Shown piece by piece: positions 18,655 to 28,782 of a stretch of DNA of 64,000 nucleotides. A program made the position numbers and the translations under genes. Source of the DNA: Diplonema papillatum (taxonomy: Eukaryota > Euglenozoa > Diplonemea > Diplonemida > Diplonemidae); NCBI GenBank assembly GCA_030068145.1, contig JAPJBO010000170.1:186001-250000 (forward strand). Direction: 5' to 3'. Under the pieces are notes generated by a model. It was not told the DNA's origin and did no database searches. It worked only from the letters and a program-made list of their open reading frames with translations. Position 1 is the first letter of the stretch; each line of letters opens with the position of its first letter.

Positions 18655-21198
18655 CTATCCAGTTTTGCGTTTTTTTCTGGAGGCCTGCGAGAGAGATCTA
18701 GGTTGTCCCCTTTTAAAGTTGCGGCCACTAGGGTCCAGTAGCCGGCGCTCCGTATCCTCCATGTCAGGGTCGTCGTACTCGTAGTCCTGGAGAGTGTGGT
18801 ACCTGGTAAAGCATGGGGCTGGGCACAAGGCCACAAGGCACACCTCGCACCTGTACATGGTTTCTTTCCGCTGGATGTGACATTTGCATCTCAGCCTGCT
18901 GTCCACCTTTTCGAGACCGTGAAACTTGCTCGAGTCAAACCTGTTCAGACCCCCCGGGGTGCGTGGCGTACAAGGCTTCATCGTGGGAGCTTGTTTCGGA
19001 GGTGTTCGGGGTTCAGATACAGGTGTACTTTGGTCTGCTTGGGGGCTGCAGAGTTGGAGGATGAGCTCACGCTTGAAAGCTGCAAGCGCGGGTTTCTTTT
19101 TTTCTGCATTCTTGTGTATGCCAAGTTGGCACCAGACCACGTAGGCGTTTACCACAGAGACTTCAAGTAGGTAAAAGAACAGCTTCAAATACCAATTCAT
19201 CAAGCGCGAACAATTAGCCATAAGTTGGTCGCCCAAGTCAACCCCACCCATGTACATGTTGTACGTTGCGATGATGTCGGGTTTTTCAATAGTACTGGTC
19301 TCCCCATCCTGTATTTTCCGCTGAATAGCGGTGCTCGTGTTGCCCACAGGAAGAGTTGAGAGCATTTTCACGGTGCGCTTGTCCCACCACTCGACATACG
19401 TGATGTCACCCGACTGACGGAAAAACATGTCACCCTTCTTTGGTCGCTTGGCCATATCTTCCTTGCTAGGGCGGCCTCTCTTTTTTTCCTCTTTTTCACG
19501 AATTGTGGGAAGGCCTTTGCGGTTGGATCGGACAGTGCCACACCCATGAAAACCCATGGCGTAGAGCCGGCGCATGAGCGGGACGGACGTGTAAAAATTA
19601 TCAAAGAAGAGCCAGTGCCCACGCTGCTCGTAGGCGCGCACAAGTCCGTAAATCTCCCTTTCGCTGACACTGACGTCTGCAGTCGAGGGTTCGTTCTGCT
19701 TGTTTGACAACCTGCCCGTGTAGATGGATGCACCCAACACGTACCCTGTCGACGCCTCCGCCAATACAAACGCCTTGATGCCGTAGCGGTGGCGTTTCTG
19801 GGGTATGAACTGCTTGAAACTGAGGCGGCCGTTGAATCGGATCACCGATTCGTCAAAGGACAAGTGCCTACCTGGTACATACGCACTTGCCCATCCTTCG
19901 GCCACCATGTCAAAGCAGTTCTTTATTTTCTTCAGACGATGGTCATCGTCGACACTGTTGTCGGTAAAGTGCAAGTTGTAAAGAACCTCGAGCCATCGAT
20001 CACGAGACATCGTTTGGCCGAAGATGGGCATGTAGTCAACCGGATGGGTGGACCAGTAGGCTTTGAGGTCACCTTTCACACTGAGGCCCATGGCGAGAGT
20101 AATCCCGAGCCATTTCAGTGTCTCTGGAACGTCTGGGACCTTGAATGTGCTCTCCCTCCCCTTTGCAGATGCCTTTTGTTCTGCATACACACAACTCTGG
20201 CCTAGAATCTTTCCCACCACCTCATCGGTGAAAAATTGGCGGAAGATTGACAACGGGGTTGCATGGTCGAGATCGCCCTGGGGACCGACTTTGGTGGTGT
20301 CGAACGGGATCTCCGGAGTGGAGTGGCATTCGTTCGACCACGGGACTGAGGAACTGTGTTTGCGCGGGGTTGCTTCCTCCTTTGATGCCTCCTTCGCTTC
20401 TGCTTTCTTCGGTGCCACCTTCGCTGCTGCCTTCTTTGGTGCCTTCTTTGGTGCCGCCTTTTTTGGTGCCTCCTTCGCTTCTGATTTCTTCGGTGCCACC
20501 TTCGCTGCCGTCTTCTTTGGTGCCGCCTTTGCTGCTGCTACCTTCTTCGGTGTCGTCTTTGCTGCAGGTTTCTCAGGGGCTGGTGGTGCGCAGAGGAACA
20601 GAATGAAGTGGCCAATTGTATTGCCTTCGGAGGAATGTAGGAATACAATGTTTGTGTCACGTAGGCCTGCTGTATCCTCGGTCCGTGAGTGGTTGTTGAG
20701 TGCCCACTCCACCAGTGCTGACGTCAGCACATGCGGTGTGACAAAGAACCCGATGTCGTGTTGGAGGCAGAAGGTGTGGACCTCTTGACAGTCCAATGCC
20801 CGTAGCGATCCTACACTCCTCGCGGTTACCCCAAAAGTGTCGCGGGCATAAGCCCGCATGGCAATGTCCTGAGGCAGGTTCAGACAGCCTGTCGACCGGT
20901 AGTGCGTCGCCCGCCATGTGCAGATGTACCCGCACTCTACACCCTTCTGCTCATTTCGCAAATGACGTGCCAACCCTGGCAGTGGCGCGAACTCCCTCGC
21001 ACTGCGCCCGTTCTCCCACGCACATGCTGAGTCCACCACAGTGCACCCGCTGAACTGCTGGGATTTGAGTAAGCCCATCACGCCGACCGCCTCCACAGTC
21101 TCTGGGTCTTCCTCGGACACATCGGACTCCTCATCTGACCAACTCTCCAGCGACTCAAGGTCTTCAGGCTGTGCAAATGATACAGTCTTCTTCACCAT
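18655..21198 (-). CDS. piggyBac transposase with N-terminal peptidase-like domain and H1-like linker
   Basis: Intact 847-codon frame, ATG at 21198. Residues ~50-205 form a globular domain with VECGYICTW (C89, C93) and GHFILFLCAP (H197), the Cys...His layout of papain-fold peptidases; this is inference. Residues ~208-285 are a histone-H1-like Lys/Ala/Pro tract (repeated APKKAAAK-like units). Residues ~310-700 are the DDE_Tnp_1_7 domain: D449 in SFDESVIRFNGR, D533 in LFFDNFYTS and D654 in MGGVDLGDQ match the three catalytic aspartates of piggyBac. The C-terminus (~765-820) has a cysteine-rich zinc-binding motif (CKCHIQRKE, RCEVCLVALC, CFTRYH), as in piggyBac relatives that use it to bind end repeats. 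No stop or frameshift. It cuts and pastes the surrounding element at TTAA. Confidence 0.93.
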   Translation of the reverse strand: MVKKTVSFAQPEDLESLESWSDEESDVSEEDPETVEAVGVMGLLKSQQFSGCTVVDSACAWENGRSAREFAPLPGLARHLRNEQKGVECGYICTWRATHYRSTGCLNLPQDIAMRAYARDTFGVTARSVGSLRALDCQEVHTFCLQHDIGFFVTPHVLTSALVEWALNNHSRTEDTAGLRDTNIVFLHSSEGNTIGHFILFLCAPPAPEKPAAKTTPKKVAAAKAAPKKTAAKVAPKKSEAKEAPKKAAPKKAPKKAAAKVAPKKAEAKEASKEEATPRKHSSSVPWSNECHSTPEIPFDTTKVGPQGDLDHATPLSIFRQFFTDEVVGKILGQSCVYAEQKASAKGRESTFKVPDVPETLKWLGITLAMGLSVKGDLKAYWSTHPVDYMPIFGQTMSRDRWLEVLYNLHFTDNSVDDDHRLKKIKNCFDMVAEGWASAYVPGRHLSFDESVIRFNGRLSFKQFIPQKRHRYGIKAFVLAEASTGYVLGASIYTGRLSNKQNEPSTADVSVSEREIYGLVRAYEQRGHWLFFDNFYTSVPLMRRLYAMGFHGCGTVRSNRKGLPTIREKEEKKRGRPSKEDMAKRPKKGDMFFRQSGDITYVEWWDKRTVKMLSTLPVGNTSTAIQRKIQDGETSTIEKPDIIATYNMYMGGVDLGDQLMANCSRLMNWYLKLFFYLLEVSVVNAYVVWCQLGIHKNAEKKKPALAAFKRELILQLCSPQADQSTPVSEPRTPPKQAPTMKPCTPRTPGGLNRFDSSKFHGLEKVDSRLRCKCHIQRKETMYRCEVCLVALCPAPCFTRYHTLQDYEYDDPDMEDTERRLLDPSGRNFKRGQPRSLSQASRKKRKTG

Positions 21199-21296
21199 TT
21201 TTCATTTCTCTTTCTTTGGCACCTTGTGATTGAAGGTTGATATTTCATGATTGAACTCCGGTTTCGCTGTTGTATCACTTCAGCTCTCGAGCGATA

Positions 21297-21605
21297 TTTC
21301 TGCCCAACGAATGACGTATCGGAGAGATCTGAGCCATATCTTTCCAAAGAAGCAAACATTGAGCACCTTCGATGAGTTTCCAGACACTTGGCGTGTCTGG
21401 GGGACTTGGCAAGTGTCCAAACTTGTATTCTGAAATGACTACAGGCCAAACCCTGAAAACCCCCACTTTTTGACTGCGCCCCCGTTTTCGCAGCGGCATC
21501 CGCCCTCAGCCAGGGTCGATTTTTCTGCCCGACGAAGGTCGCATTTGAAAGCCCTGTGCCATATCTTTCCAATAAAGCAAACGACGACCACTTTCGATGA
21601 GTACT
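21297..21605 (+). repeat. Direct duplication inside the piggyBac right end
   Basis: TCTGCCCAACGAA...CCATATCTTTCCAA..GCAAAC...TTCGATGAGT at 21297-21375 is repeated at 21523-21602 (period about 226 bp). Subterminal repeats like these often bind transposase. Confidence 0.7.
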
Positions 21606-21642
21606 TGGCTTCGAACTTGCTGACAGGAATAACCTTGTATTA

Positions 21643-21664
21643 AACGACGCATATATGCGTCGTT
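21643..21664. repeat. 22-bp perfect palindrome beside the right TIR
   Basis: AACGACGCATATATGCGTCGTT is its own reverse complement and touches the right terminal inverted repeat at 21665. No equivalent is seen at the left end. Confidence 0.9.
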
Positions 21665-21733
21665 CGTCCGTATGTGGTTACCAATGCATTGTTGGTAAAC
21701 GCGAGCACGTGTAATCTGGGCCGCTTCTTTTTT

Positions 21734-21866
21734 TGTATAAGCACCTGCTTTGTAGGAAATGCTTGAGAAGACTGCCAGTTGCGATAGATCAAAGGAGGTA
21801 CATGTGCTGTAGCCCACACGAAACACAGGTAAATCTGGGTTTAGTGGCGGGTGTAAGCGTTCAACA
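21734..21866 (+). repeat. Dispersed repeat R1, full copy
   Basis: Starts GTATAAGCACCTGCTTTG, then GGAAATGCTTGAGAAGACTG, then CTGTAGCCCACACGAAACAC, ending near TAAGCGTTCAAC. The copy at 53364-53490 is about 90% alike across the whole length. Size (~130 bp) and dispersion suggest a short retroposon, but no tRNA-type Pol III box was found. Confidence 0.8.
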
Positions 21867-21868
21867 AA

Positions 21869-21937
21869 GCCAGCTTGGAAGGAAATGCTCGACGATGCTG
21901 CCAGACAAAGATCCAAAGGGATCCCAAGTGCTGTAAC
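21869..21937 (+). repeat. Dispersed repeat R2
   Basis: GCCAGCTTGGAAGGAAATGC...CAAGTGCTGTAA matches the reverse complement of 50161-50228 at most positions. It follows R1 directly and shares the GGAAATGCT core with it, so R1 and R2 may be parts of one family. Confidence 0.7.
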
Positions 21938-22550
21938 TATGCAGGTCTACGCCTGCACGACTAATCACACAAACACAACAGGTCAAAGTCCTGAGTGAGA
22001 AAACAACACACGGTGGTGTAAGCGAAGAACAAATCAGATTGTGTTTGTATTGTATTTGCCCCTCTACCTCTATATTTCCTCCCTTCCATTCGGAGTCAAA
22101 GCAGCTACGTCGAGTATATTTGTAGCATTTCTCTGCGAACGGACAAAAGGCCGATGCTGTGCTGAGCACAACAATGATTGATTGTCGCACTGTTTATACG
22201 GCGGAGTTCACGACCTGGCCCAAAAGATACCCCATTCCATACTCCACGGAGACTCTCCACGACGCCTGCGGGTGCGAGTCTGGGAGCTCAAGGCCGGCTC
22301 GAAACCTAACGGCTGGAAGGTCGACCCGGCGAGTTCTCGCCTTGGCCGGCTCGAAACCATACGGCTGGAAGGTCAACCCGGCGAGTTCTCGCCCTGGTAG
22401 CGATACTTCCTCACCGAAACACCGCGTCACTCGCCACGAAATCTAATGCGCGGCCCCCAAAACCAGTCCAAAACAGACCAACCTTGGCGAAGAGCAGCAG
22501 GCAATAAGGGTATCCGACCCCACAGTTCAATCCACAAGCCTCACCCGCAG

Positions 22551-22653
22551 GTCGCACTTCAAGGTGCCTCACGGGCTTTCAAATGCTCTGATGCTGCCGC
22601 ACGTTGCCAGGGCCAATCTCGAAGTTGATGCCTGCGCCGCACAGTACGCACAG
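22551..22653 (+). CDS. Fe-ADH, exon 2
   Basis: Acceptor CACCCGCAG (to 22550), donor CAG|GTACGC at 22654. The first G completes the GG of exon 1, giving PIGSHFKVPHGLSNALMLPH. H281 in VPHG is the fourth iron ligand, and the segment is the most conserved block of the family after the NAD loop. 34 codons plus one base, leaving phase 0. Intron 1 is 5530 bp because of the piggyBac insertion. Confidence 0.9.
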
Positions 22654-22870
22654 GTACGCCTGGTTTCTTCTTGTATCCCGGGTGGTGTAAGTAGCTTGAC
22701 CATCAACCACGCCCTCCGTAAGGCGGAGGGGATTCGACTTGCCTTCGTTTGGCCTGTCTAGGCGGCGTAAAATACACGCGTAAGGGTTTGCAGGGGTACC
22801 CGAGGCTTTGGAGCCCAACCCTTGTACGATGGTGAAACAAGGGGCGCCCCGTCGTGCCTTAGTCATCGAT

Positions 22871-23372
22871 ACTCCACTGGTATAGGGGCGTACCGCTCTC
22901 TCTACCGAACTCCACTGGTATAGGTCTCTCTACAGAACTCCACTGGTATAGGGGCGTACCGCTCTCTCTACCGAACTCCACTGGTTTAGGGGTGTACCGC
23001 TCTCTCTACAGAACTCCACTGGTATAGGTCTCTCTACAGAACTCCACTGGTATAGGTCTCTCTACAGAACTCCACTGGTATAGGGGTGTACCGCTCTCTC
23101 TACAGAACTCCACTGGTATAGGTCTCTCTACAGAACTCCACTGGTATAGGGGCGTACCGCTCTCTCTACCGAACTCCACTGGTATAGGAACTCCACTGGT
23201 ATAGGGGCGTACCGCTCTCTCTACCGAACTCCACTGATATAGGTCTCTCTACAGAACTCCACTGGTATAGGGGCGTACCGCTCTCTCTACCGAACTCCAC
23301 TGGTATAGGTCTCTCTACAGAACTCCACTGGTATAGGGGCGTACCGCTCTCTCTACCGAACTCCACTGGTAT
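22871..23372 (+). repeat. Tandem repeat, 16 copies of CTCCACTGGTATAGG
   Basis: Two unit lengths alternate: a short one (~28 bp, TCTCTCTACAGAACTCCACTGGTATAGG) and a longer one with an extra GGCGTACCG. The array lies in intron 2 of the Fe-ADH gene and ends against the truncated LINE, so it may derive from LINE 5' repeats or be older satellite at the insertion site. Confidence 0.9.
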
Positions 23373-23384
23373 ACTCCTTAAAGG

Positions 23385-24673
23385 GCCCCGTCGGGCTGAT
23401 ATCCAATCTCCTTCGAGAGATACGTTTCCTGCCGGCGAAGCGGCACAGTTTCGAGTTGCTATCGTTCGAAGATGCGACCGTGCCTTTTTCCGGGAAGGAG
23501 ACACTGCACTTCGTCCGTGAGGGCCTGCGTCTTCGAGCGTGGCGCTACCTGACGACACAAAGGCAAGGCTACTCGGGTATCGAGAGGGGGGTGGATGTGC
23601 GCCTGCTGAACAGACTGTGGCAGAACTGCGCGACGGAGGACAGGCTCAGCTTTGCAATCCGCAAATGCATCGCAGGAGCGGTGTACTCTCGCGAGTGGTG
23701 CAACAGAAAATGGGGAACGGGTGACGGCGTATGCGAGTTCTGCGACGGTGGGACGCCGGGGACCCTGCTGCACTATTTCTGGGAATGCCCGGGACCGGGG
23801 GGCAGGTGGGTCAATCTACGTTGCCGACTCGACGTCGCAGGAGTGGCGGCACAGAATATGCCCCTATGCCTGAGCACACGGGGGATTCCCCCCATCGGAA
23901 CCCCGCCGGTACTCGTGGAGAGGGTCCAGAAGCTGATCGGGACCATCTCCATCGAGATGGCGCAAGCGCAGCGTAGTATCGCGACGACGCGCCCCTGGGA
24001 GCTTGCCTCCGCCGCGGCAGGGAGATATGACGTTGAGCTGGCAAGGGACAGCCGTGAGCTCCTCACGAAGCAGATCGGGACGCGCTTCGCGGCGACGCTA
24101 GTCTACTGGCTAAGGAATCTACGTTGGGTCAACACCCTTGAGGCCTACACGCGATCCAAGCTGCCTGGGGAAACGTTTGCCGAAAAAGGGTTGCAGATAG
24201 GATATCTCACACGAGCCATCAACGACCTAAGCTTTGCTGACACGGGGGCCTCAGCCTTCCCCGGGAAGTGGCGTCAGGGTGTATGCTCTTTACGCTGCCT
24301 GGGTGCGCCGGCAATGCCGGGATTCACACACCGTCCACGTTTTGCGGCTGGACGGAGGACAGAGGCGATGTTAAACGGCATAGTAGCAGTTTGCTCCAAA
24401 GACAGCTGGAATGACGGCAAACCCGTGTACCCTCAGGACGTAGCCTTCGCTCAATGGAAGCTGAAGTTTCCCATCAAGGTGTTAGCCGCCGCCGTACGCC
24501 GCGCAGTCGCGAGGAAGAAGAGAGCCCGCAGCGCTACAAGGCGGCGATCCCCCGCGAGACGAGCTCGCCCGCCGGCCAGAGCGCCCGCTGCAGCACCAAC
24601 TCCGGTGCCGCCACTCACTGTAGCAGAGCCGCAACCTGCAGCGCGCCTCCGGAGCGACTTACGCCCGCCGTAG
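23385..24673 (+). pseudogene. LINE polyprotein, C-terminal fragment
   Basis: The frame is open from the left edge (KGPVGLISNLLREI) to TAG at 24671-24673, about 430 residues. It lacks the reverse transcriptase catalytic YxDD but has the zinc-binding tail seen at the end of many LINE ORFs (zf-RVT): CEFCDGG then LLHYFWECPG, i.e. C-X2-C...H-X4-C, with the usual KWGTGDGVC lead-in. The last ~70 residues are Arg/Ala/Pro-rich. No stop within the fragment suggests a recent insertion. It cannot transpose by itself. Confidence 0.75.
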
Positions 24674-24689
24674 CAGTGCGAAGAGAAGT

Positions 24690-24765
24690 GAGGAGACCGG
24701 AAACTCCCCGGAGAGATGGTCCCTGCACTCTAACTCGTCTCTCTCTCTCTCTACTCTCTCTACCG
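24690..24765 (+). repeat. LINE 3' tail, reference copy of the dispersed family
   Basis: GAGACCGGAAACTCC...GAGAGATGGTCCCTGCACTC followed by CT-rich sequence, directly after the LINE stop codon. Shared with 4222-4290 and 17566-17625. Confidence 0.65.
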
Positions 24766-25351
24766 AGTGAGTGCGGGATGTGAGGAAACGTTGGCATATC
24801 CTGTCCCGAGTTTATTCTTCCGCTGGCATGCTGCAGCCGCGGTGTTTCTATCGGCAGCAAACGGTGTAACAAGAAACGTCCAGTACAGAAAAGGCACCCG
24901 GCGGATCATGACGTGAATGAAAGCCGAGAATAAATGCGTGCCTTCGGTAAAGAGGCCGAGAGACGGGGAATAAGTTGGGAAGAAGGGAGAGTTAACAAGA
25001 GACGTAAGGCAGTGCGGTTCTTTTGGCCTGCTCTGCTCGTTGTGTGCCTGCCTTTCCAGCTTCGACATAAATACACCGCCTTTTTCGTGGACAGGACAGT
25101 ACATGATGCAGTTAACGCGTCTTTGCCGCTCAAGCTAGCTTACGTGTGTGTGTGTGCGCGTGTGAAAGCATGTGAGTAAGGTCCAAATTTAGGGTCCAAA
25201 CTTTGGGGAATCAGTCGGCGTCATCAGCTCGACGCAGGGATCATGAGCAAGAACGGACTATGTACTCGAGAGCGGGAACGAGAGAGGAAGAGTGTATGTG
25301 CGTGAGTGTGTGCGAGAAAGAGAGGCGCCAATGCCTGCCCTGCACTGACAG

Positions 25352-25570
25352 CTCGCCCCGTACTGCCTCCCCGACACCATATTCCGCGGACCGCCGCGTA
25401 GCGTAGCGGAGCAGCTGGCTGACGGTCTCGCTTTGCTTATGAGTGATCTCGGGATGAAGACGCAGCTCCGCGAGGTGAACGTCGGCGAAAAAGACATCGG
25501 TCTACTCGCGTCCGAGTCCATGAAGCAGACCCGCCTCCTCATCAACAACCCTCGGGAAGTCGACCTGCAG
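25352..25570 (+). CDS. Fe-ADH, exon 3
   Basis: Acceptor CACTGACAG (to 25351), donor CTGCAG|GTATGT at 25571; 73 codons, phase 0 on both sides. Joined to exon 2 it reads YAQ-LAPYCLPDTIF, then SVAEQLADGLALLMSDLGM and LREVNVGEKDI, ending TRLLINNPREV. This is the helical C-terminal domain of ADHFE1/HOT enzymes. With the three exons the protein has 381 residues; roughly 10-25 residues (usually an aromatic-containing helix) are still missing and must lie in a further exon I could not identify. A GC-rich stretch at 26559-26680 after a CCCCGCAG acceptor is a weak candidate. Confidence 0.9.
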
Positions 25571-28397
25571 GTATGTCCACCTCAATCATACCATTTGGGC
25601 CATTGTTACCTTAACGAAAAGTCATTGGCAATGTGCCAGCTTTTGTACATCGTGCCACCGGAAGGGTCACACTAGCCGCGTTACGTCGGCTGTTTGCAAA
25701 TGTAACTGGAAGCTACCGACAAGTTCACAGTATATATCAGATTCAGGGCTTTCGCTTTGAGCATTTCCGACAGCTAATTCTTCGCCGAAGTGCAGGCACG
25801 ACAAGGAAGGTCATCCTGTCTCTGAAGCTGCTGAAAACCGCGAGCCAATGCTAGGGCGAAATTGGTTCATGTGTTGTTCGGACTAGAAACACGACGCACA
25901 TGTTCCTTCAGCTTTTGTTCACGCGAGAAACCTTGCATGATCGTTCTACGTTTTTCGCATCATCAGGGTTTGCGTCACGCAGCAGAGGAGCAGTGAACCG
26001 GGGAGGATCCTATCTCAGCGGCTCAGTTTCCTCACACATTTTCTGGCGTTTCTTGTCCTCGCGTGGCGAGCCTTGCGACTGTGGCTTTTCTTGCGCGGAC
26101 TCACCCCAACAAACCACCACTTAGAATGGGTACCGGATCTGCGTTCTTTCAGCCGCAACACACTACTGTTTCCAGGGAACAGAAAGTGGTTGTCGTAAAA
26201 GATAGGAATATTTTCTGCCCTCAATTGCCACCCGCAACCACCGCCAGGGTTTGAGTTCGGGGTAGTGCGGTCAACGTACGACTCCAATTTTTCCCGTTTT
26301 GCCCCACCTCGCGACGAACAGGGTTCAATGCGCAACGAGGCCTTAGACGAAACTCAAAAGAGAACCGCCAAGAACTTCGTTTTGATTATTCCTTCTCGGG
26401 TGAAGAGACCAACAAAAAGAGTCGAGAGAATCGATCCCTCTGCTGGTGACTCGCGTCCTACCCGCACGTTTCTCTCCACGCCGAACCCACTTGCCCACAG
26501 CTCGCCACCCAGCTCTATTCTGCAGCGTGGTAGGCGGGTGCGTTGTTTGCATCCCCGCAGGCAGCAATCCAAAGCGCTACGAAAGCAGCACGGGACAGTA
26601 CGAAAGGATCTCCGTGCACTGGTGGCAAGCGCACGCGGACGCATTGCGGCTTGAGAAGGTCGCGGTTTCTGCGTAGGTTTTGACACACAGGACGTCGGCA
26701 TCGCCCTGCCCAAGGGTTGCCCCGTCCTGCGACGCGCCCGGCAAACTGGCGGCGATACCGCGAGAGCCGTTCGAACGGGCCGTGTCACTCCGCTACTACC
26801 TCCGACCAGGGACAACCCGCGAGGGAGAAAAGAAAGTGCGCTGCATTGAAAAGCTAGGCTCTGCACAAGCAAGGTGCAGAACGGCTGCCGGAACCGAAAT
26901 GGGCGGTCGGAGGTAGGAGTTTGAACTTGACGAGCAGCAACAACCCGAGACGATAAACTGCACAAGCCGCTAGCCTTGCCGACTACCTCTTTGCACGCGT
27001 CGGGTCGCTTCGTACATCATGATCCTGTTGACGTGACTTTGCTGTGTCTCGACTCCCGGCTCTTTCGCTTGCGTAGCGGCGATGTGAGCCTCACCGGCGG
27101 CGTCGTGCAAAGGCCGGGTCTTTCGCTATGCAGCCTGTCTGAGCTTGTCGCGAGAAGCGTCGAGGCGTCAGAGAGGGGGCTTTCTCTTCGGAGTCAAAGA
27201 GTCTCAGGGCCTCCCGAGCCCAACTTCTGGGTCCTCCGAGGGTGAAGGAAAGCCCCGAGGTGGGCACTGGCCGAAATTGTTGGCGTGCAGTGTTGCCGGG
27301 GCGCCCCTCCCCGTCAGCGGAACGCGGCACCTCCCCCGACGTGCCGCAAATATACTGGCGCACCAGCGTCGAGCCATACCTATCCAAAAGGCACGGCTGC
27401 CGCTGGCGCTATCCACGCTGGCTTTGCTCAACTGCAGCTTCCAGTGTTGCACCACCTGACGAAATCGCGCAATCGACCAACACGAACATAAACCTGACGC
27501 AAGCTCACTACCAGTGCTCGCCGCTCGCCCAAGGAAATTCACCACCGCTCTTCACTCCCTGCATTAAAGCTTTTCCCCGCCCAGCCAGCCCAGAGGAATC
27601 CTGGTAGGCGTCATGCCTAGCGGAATTCCCTCGGTGAATCGCCTCGCAGCTGTTTGGGTTGAACCCACAGCCCAAGAGTTCGCACTTACACCGTTATCCA
27701 GATGGCGACACCTAAAGCAGCATTGCGTGCGTGCGAACAAGCATTCCAAGCAGTGCACCGGCCCTCGTCGGTCGGGCCAAGACCCTCATATATTTCGAGG
27801 TAGGGATAGCCCCACCCTGGCGGCCACTAGCGACCACCTGATTCGCTAGCGGTCGCTGCAAACGTTGCTTCACTCGACCCGTTCCAAGCCCTCAAGGCGC
27901 CTCGCTTTCTCGCCGCGCCTTCGAGCCTCTCGTCGTCGCGAGGAAAACGGGAGTGGCGGGAAGGTTCGCAAGACAATGAGCTGAAAATCCTTTGGGATTG
28001 TTGATAACACAAAGATCGAAAGCGTTCCGTTCCCTCAACCATCCAGGCATATCCGCGCAGGAGTGTTACTTGCCCGCCCGGAGACTCCGTGGTCAAAGCA
28101 TGTCTTGACTGTTAGAATGGTCCGTAAAGACATAGCCACAGAAGCCCCGCATTCAACCACGGTTAAAGACAGTTAGCATGCAGGGTATCTGGCCTGCATT
28201 AGTCACGAGATTCAACCACGGTAGACTGAATTCGAATGCATCAGAAGTTAGTGATGTGGCCCGGAGTCGCCTGGAGACTCTGATTAGTTGGTTTCCAGCA
28301 CCCGGGTATTTTCGAACGGAACTTAGGACGTAAGCTACTCGCGCGGAACACACTGTCTCTAGCCAGTTTTTTGATAGAGAAGATCAAAGCATGAGTT

Positions 28398-28400
<3 letters not shown>
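25571..28400. other. Intron/intergenic, no confirmed gene
   Basis: Probably contains the last short exon of the Fe-ADH gene. 26559-26680 is open in three frames but resembles no known protein. GAGTTCGGGGTAGTGCGG near 26250 recurs at 41474. ATTCAACCACGG is repeated at 28150 and 28210. Confidence 0.4.

Positions 28401-28430
<30 letters not shown>
28401..28430 (+). repeat. (TG)15 microsatellite
   Basis: About 30 bp of alternating TG. A second (GT)14 lies at 28971-28998. Confidence 0.95.
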
Positions 28431-28431
<1 letters not shown>

Positions 28432-28488
28432 AAGTTCAGGGCTTTAGGTGGGTAACGTCTGAATCGAAGTATAGCCCACTTGTCACTT

Positions 28489-28782
28489 TCACCAGTCGGC
28501 TTTGAGTTTCCGACACGCTGCTTTTGGGTCCTGCGACTCCTCTCCGAAGGGTGGGTGGGGCGGGATCCCTGGGGCGGATAGAGCGGGTAGTCTGCCGTCG
28601 TCCGACGGGTTGGACAGAGTGTTGTTGTGCACGATAGCGAGTCCCGCCGACCATGTGAAGCTTTTCACGTCACAGTCCGCAAAGTTATACACCGGTAGCC
28701 CGCCCCTGTCCTGCACGCACGTGTTGTTGTAAGACGAGTTCATGCACCCGCGATGCCGCGTGGCATAGACTTTCACACTCTA
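28489..28782 (-). CDS. Terminal exon of an unidentified, possibly secreted protein
   Basis: On the minus strand an acceptor-like TTGTAG precedes SVKVYATRHRGCMNSSYNN; the frame continues to a TGA at 28489, about 97 residues. GC content, three spaced Cys and N-X-T/S sequons (NSSYNNT, HNNTLSNP) look protein-like. N/T-rich turns spaced by ~20 residues hint at a parallel beta-helix, but no family can be named. No further minus-strand exon was found at higher coordinates, so this is isolated, as with the ALDH exon. Confidence 0.4.

Larger units (their letters stand above)
17104..21677. mobile_element. piggyBac element in intron 1 of the Fe-ADH gene
   Basis: 13-bp perfect terminal inverted repeats: CCACATACGGACG at 17104-17116 and its complement at 21665-21677. 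The left end is preceded by TTAA (17100-17103) and the right end followed by TTAC (21678-21681), a one-base variant of the TTAA target duplication expected for piggyBac. TAATACAAGG recurs just inside both ends in inverted orientation. The element is 4574 bp, inserted 83 bp after the exon 1 donor, and encodes an intact transposase on the minus strand, so it could be active or recently active. A smaller inverted-repeat unit (about 17131-18175) appears nested in the left part. Confidence 0.85.
23385..24790 (+). mobile_element. 5'-truncated non-LTR retrotransposon (LINE)
   Basis: Begins inside coding sequence right after the tandem repeat and ends in a CTCT-rich tail near 24765. Only the C-terminal part of the polyprotein remains, as usual for incomplete target-primed reverse transcription. 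The 3' end carries GAGACCGGAAACTCCCCGGA, shared with copies at 4222 and 17566. Confidence 0.75.

Noticed and set aside
20063-20788. 241-codon plus-strand ORF rich in Ala/Phe/Gly
   Set aside because: Antisense shadow of the Lys/Ala-rich linker of the piggyBac transposase.
18191-21646. TTAA at 18192 and 21640 as piggyBac ends
   Set aside because: Sequences inside these TTAA sites do not form an inverted repeat; the 17104/21677 pair does.
22871-23372. CRISPR-like array of regular repeats
   Set aside because: No unique spacers; units are contiguous and the host is eukaryotic. It is a satellite. The same applies to 63519-64000.
26446-26676. ORF ending LRLEKVAVSA as a gene
   Set aside because: Three frames are open across the same 120 bp and none resembles a known protein; kept only as a weak candidate for the last Fe-ADH exon.
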